A stretch of 64,000 bases of DNA, from the NCBI RefSeq assembly GCF_019933235.1, contig NZ_CP082945.1, forward strand, positions 3,658,001 to 3,722,000. Direction: 5' to 3'. Made by a program: the position numbers and the translations under genes. Position 1 is the stretch's first letter; each line of letters begins with the position of its first letter. This stretch comes from Streptomyces angustmyceticus. Its GTDB lineage: Bacteria; Actinomycetota; Actinomycetes; Streptomycetales; Streptomycetaceae. Below the pieces are notes generated by a model. The model worked only from the letters and a program-made list of their open reading frames with translations, was not told the origin of the DNA and did not search any database. Shown here one piece after another: positions 61,377 through 64,000 of this stretch.

Positions 61377-63584
61377 ATGCCTAAGAAGCGCGACGGCGGG
61401 GGTCAGTCCAGGACCCAGCAAACCGCCAAGTTCCTCGGTGTCAGCGTCCTGGCCGGAGCGGTGCTCGCCGGCCTCGCGCTCCCCGCGGCCGGGGCGCTGG
61501 GCCTGACCGCCAAGGGATCGGTCGAGGGTTTTGACGACATCCCGGCGAACCTCAAGACGCCACCGCTCAGCCAGCGGACCAGGATTCTGGATTCCCAGGG
61601 CGGCGAGATCGCCAAGGTCTACTCCCGTGACCGTACGGTCGTCGACCTCAAGGACATGTCGCCGTACATCCGCAAGGCGATCGTCGCGATCGAGGACGCG
61701 CGCTTCTACCAGCACGGCGCCATCGACCTGAAGGGCATCCTGCGGGCGCTCAACAAGAACGCCCAGTCCGGCGCCGTCTCCCAGGGCGCCTCGACGCTGA
61801 CCCAGCAGTACGTGAAGAACGTCTTCATCGAGGAAGCGGGCGACAACCCGGACAAGGTCGCGCAGGCCACCCAGCAGACCCTCGGCCGCAAGGTCAAGGA
61901 ACTCAAGTACGCGATCCAGGTCGAGAAGGAACTCGGCAAGCGGAAGATCCTGCAGAACTACCTCAACATCACGTTCTTCGGGCAGCAGGCCTACGGCATC
62001 GAGGCGGCCGCCCAGCGCTACTTCAGCAAGCACGCCAAGGACCTGAACCTGGAGGAGTCGGCGCTGCTGGCGGGCATCGTCCAGTCGCCCAGCCGCTACG
62101 ACCCGCTCAACGACCCGCAGGAGGCCACACGGCGGCGCAACACCGTGCTGCAGCGGATGGCCGACGTGAAGGACATCACCCGGGAACAGGCCGACGCGGC
62201 CGCCAAGAAGCCGATCAAGCTGGCGGTCAGCCGCCCCAAGAACGGCTGCATCACCGCGACCCACGGCGCCGGCTTCTTCTGTGACTACATCCGGACGGTC
62301 TTCCTCCGCGACAAGTCGTTCGGCAAGAGCCGCAAGGTCCGCCTGAAGCGCTGGGACGAGGGCGGCATGACCATCCGCACCACCCTCGACCCGCAGACCC
62401 AGAAGTCGGTGCAGGCGTCGCTGAAGGATCACGTCTACGAGGACGACCCGGTGGCCTCCGCGGCCACCATCGTCGAACCGGGCACCGGGAAGATCCTCGG
62501 CATGGGCCAGTCGCGCCCGTACGGCTTCCGCGAGAACGAGACCGTGATCAACCTCTCGGTGGACCACGACATGGGCGGCGGCGCCGGCTACCTGCCCGGG
62601 TCGACCTTCAAGCCGGTGGTCGCGGCCGCCGCGCTGGAGCAGGGGACGGATCCGGAGCAGGAGTACCCGTCGCCGTACCGGATGCCGTACCCCAGCCCGG
62701 TGCAGACCTGCGACGGCGAATGGCGGGGCAGCGGCTCCGAGAACGTCGAGAACGAGAACAAGGAAGAGGTCGGCCCGTACGCCATGAAGGAGGCGACCGC
62801 GAAGTCGGTCAACACCTACTTCGTGCAGCTGATCAGCGACATCGGCGTCTGCCCCGTGGTCAACATGGCGCAGAAGATGGGCATCGAGCGGGCCGACGGC
62901 AAGCCGCTGCAGCAGGTGCCGTCGATGACGCTCGGCACCCAGGAGATGTCGCCGCTCACGATGGCGGCCGGGTACGCCGCCTTCGCCGCCGGCGGCCGGT
63001 ACTGCTCGCCGGTGGCCATCGAGTCGATCACCGACGCCCGCGGCCGGGCGCTGAAGGTCCCGCGGTCCAGCTGCCGCACCGCGATGTCCAAGAAGACCTC
63101 GGACACGATCAACACCCTGCTCAAGGGCGTGGTCGAGGACGGCACCGGCAAGGAGGCCGGCCTCAAGGGCCGCGACAGCGCGGGCAAGACCGGCACCACC
63201 GACAGCCGCTACGCCGCCTGGTTCGTCGGCTACACCCCCAACGCGGCCGGCGCGGTCTGGGTCGGCGACCCGCAGCACAAGCGCAAGATGTACGACATCA
63301 CCATCGGCGGCGTCCCCCACGACAAGGTCTACGGCGCCGACACCCCCGGCCCCATCTGGCGCGACGCCATGTCCGGCGCGCTGGCCGGCCGGCCCGCACC
63401 CGCCCTGCCCACCGTCGCGATCGACGATCCCGCCCCGGACAAGCCCCAGGGCGACGAGGGCGACAAGGGCCGCGGCAAGCACAAGCCCGGCCGCGGCGGC
63501 CACGGCGGCGGCAACAAGCCGGGCGGCGGCTTCCACATCCCCGGCTTCCCGGACATCCTGGGCGGCGGCAACGGGGGTTGGTGA
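61377..63584 (+). CDS. Class A penicillin-binding protein (PonA2-like)
   Basis: 735 residues. A short basic N-terminus is followed by a membrane anchor (about 19-42). The GT51 glycosyltransferase domain has EDARFYQHGAID and GASTLTQQYVKN. The transpeptidase domain has the serine motif GSTFKPV (SxxK), SVNTYF (SxN) and GKTGTTD (KTG). It ends in a Gly/Lys/His-rich tail with no PASTA domain, unlike mycobacterial PonA2. It polymerises and crosslinks peptidoglycan. The position beside wblA mirrors whiB4-ponA2. Confidence 0.95.
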   Translation: MPKKRDGGGQSRTQQTAKFLGVSVLAGAVLAGLALPAAGALGLTAKGSVEGFDDIPANLKTPPLSQRTRILDSQGGEIAKVYSRDRTVVDLKDMSPYIRKAIVAIEDARFYQHGAIDLKGILRALNKNAQSGAVSQGASTLTQQYVKNVFIEEAGDNPDKVAQATQQTLGRKVKELKYAIQVEKELGKRKILQNYLNITFFGQQAYGIEAAAQRYFSKHAKDLNLEESALLAGIVQSPSRYDPLNDPQEATRRRNTVLQRMADVKDITREQADAAAKKPIKLAVSRPKNGCITATHGAGFFCDYIRTVFLRDKSFGKSRKVRLKRWDEGGMTIRTTLDPQTQKSVQASLKDHVYEDDPVASAATIVEPGTGKILGMGQSRPYGFRENETVINLSVDHDMGGGAGYLPGSTFKPVVAAAALEQGTDPEQEYPSPYRMPYPSPVQTCDGEWRGSGSENVENENKEEVGPYAMKEATAKSVNTYFVQLISDIGVCPVVNMAQKMGIERADGKPLQQVPSMTLGTQEMSPLTMAAGYAAFAAGGRYCSPVAIESITDARGRALKVPRSSCRTAMSKKTSDTINTLLKGVVEDGTGKEAGLKGRDSAGKTGTTDSRYAAWFVGYTPNAAGAVWVGDPQHKRKMYDITIGGVPHDKVYGADTPGPIWRDAMSGALAGRPAPALPTVAIDDPAPDKPQGDEGDKGRGKHKPGRGGHGGGNKPGGGFHIPGFPDILGGGNGGW

Positions 63585-63687
63585 ACGGGCGCTCTTACGG
63601 GGCGGCCGGTGAACGGGCGCCGCTGCGGGGCTGATTGAGCCGCTCGCGGCTACAGCTGAAGGGCCCGCCGGCCCGCACAACGAAAGA

Positions 63688-63720
63688 CGCGGGGCGCCCC
63701 CACCATGGGGGCGCCCCGCG
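63688..63720. terminator. Bidirectional terminator between PBP and yqeY
   Basis: CGCGGGGCGCCCCC and GGGGGCGCCCCGCG form 14 perfect pairs around ACCAT. The two genes converge here. Confidence 0.9.
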
Positions 63721-63749
63721 CTCTTCCCGCGAAGACTCCGTGCGGCGGG

Positions 63750-64000
63750 TCAGCCGGCGAGCAGCTTCTTCACCACCGCGGCGACCCGGCCGCCCTCGGC
63801 GCGGCCCGCCACCTGCGGGTTGACGATCTTCATGACGGCGCCCATCGCCCGCGGCCCCTCGGCACCGGCACCCTTCGCCTCCGCCACGGCCGCCGCGACC
63901 AGCTGCTCCAGCTCGTCGTCGGTCAGCTGCTTGGGCAGGTAGTCGGCGAGCAGCTCGCCCTCGGCGCGCTCCCGCTCGGCCGACTCCCCGCGGCCACCCT
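63750..64000 (-). CDS. yqeY: GatB/YqeY-domain protein, cut by right edge
   Basis: About 83 C-terminal residues are visible, ending GGRVAAVVKKLLAG. LLADYLPKQLTDDELEQLV and GAVMKIVNPQVAGRA are the typical YqeY pattern, related to the tail domain of the GatB amidotransferase subunit. YqeY proteins may help tRNA-dependent amidation; their exact role is unsettled. The start lies beyond the window. Confidence 0.9.
   Translation of the reverse strand, partial: GGRGESAERERAEGELLADYLPKQLTDDELEQLVAAAVAEAKGAGAEGPRAMGAVMKIVNPQVAGRAEGGRVAAVVKKLLAG

Noticed and set aside
61071..63680. Minus-strand frame of about 870 codons opposite the PBP gene
   Set aside because: Composition is that of an antisense shadow; it would overlap the wblA-PBP promoter region and a gene with full PBP motifs.

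Overview
The window is GC-rich actinobacterial chromosome, almost certainly Streptomyces. It carries the developmental genes bldG and wblA, a Crp regulator, very high GC in third codon positions, lysine/alanine tails on DNA enzymes, GTG starts and many apparently leaderless genes.

The window has two parts. Positions 1-9890 are the right-hand part of an integrative and mobilizable element inserted in the 3' end of tRNA-Thr(CGT) (9817-9890, minus strand). Reading from the tRNA inward it has a tyrosine integrase, an XRE-type regulator with a palindromic operator over its start codon, a short excisionase-like HTH protein, a DUF3631 P-loop ATPase, a repeat cluster that may be an origin or operator, an SpdB-like membrane protein, MobC and a relaxase. 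At the left edge, as probable cargo, sit a WXG100 protein and a large protein with an ESX-type N-terminus. The other end of the element lies outside the window.

From 9993 to the right end is conserved core chromosome. The order is: secreted alpha/beta-hydrolase, holB, an MFS-tmk fusion, topA, several small membrane or secreted proteins, a methyltransferase, a lipoprotein, H+-pyrophosphatase, the anti-sigma factor ApgA with BldG, a DECH-box helicase, a Tad/Flp pilus operon ending in the CpaE-like ssd gene, a 6C small RNA, an HAD phosphatase, a degenerate Fic-domain protein, a MinD/CooC-type ATPase, a SulP-STAS-carbonic anhydrase fusion, acsA, nhaA, a holin-like protein, an epoxide-hydrolase-like protein, the MarP protease, a CoA-type Nudix hydrolase, nth, crp, a nucleotidyltransferase, an MBL hydrolase, a second Nudix hydrolase, RidA, DUF4177, two ArsA-type ATPases, wblA, a class A penicillin-binding protein and yqeY (cut by the right edge). 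From general knowledge, much of this order (topA, holB, helicase, tad/ssd, 6C/B11 RNA, SerB-like HAD, acs, marP, nth, crp, MBL, RidA, ArsA pair, whiB4/wblA, ponA2) is shared with Mycobacterium tuberculosis, so it is an old actinobacterial neighbourhood.

Functionally the core part combines DNA replication and topology (holB, tmk, topA, nth, helicase), developmental control (bldG/apgA, crp, wblA, 6C RNA), surface assembly (tad, PBP) and ion or CO2 homeostasis (hppA, nhaA, SulP-CA). The least explained items are the repeat cluster in the mobile element, a perfect 10-copy octamer array upstream of hppA, a small TTA-containing leader ORF before the helicase, a TadE-like gene with no stop codon until deep inside the opposing helicase, a TniQ-like relic, and a set of genes that share a -10 box 6-7 bases before the start codon.
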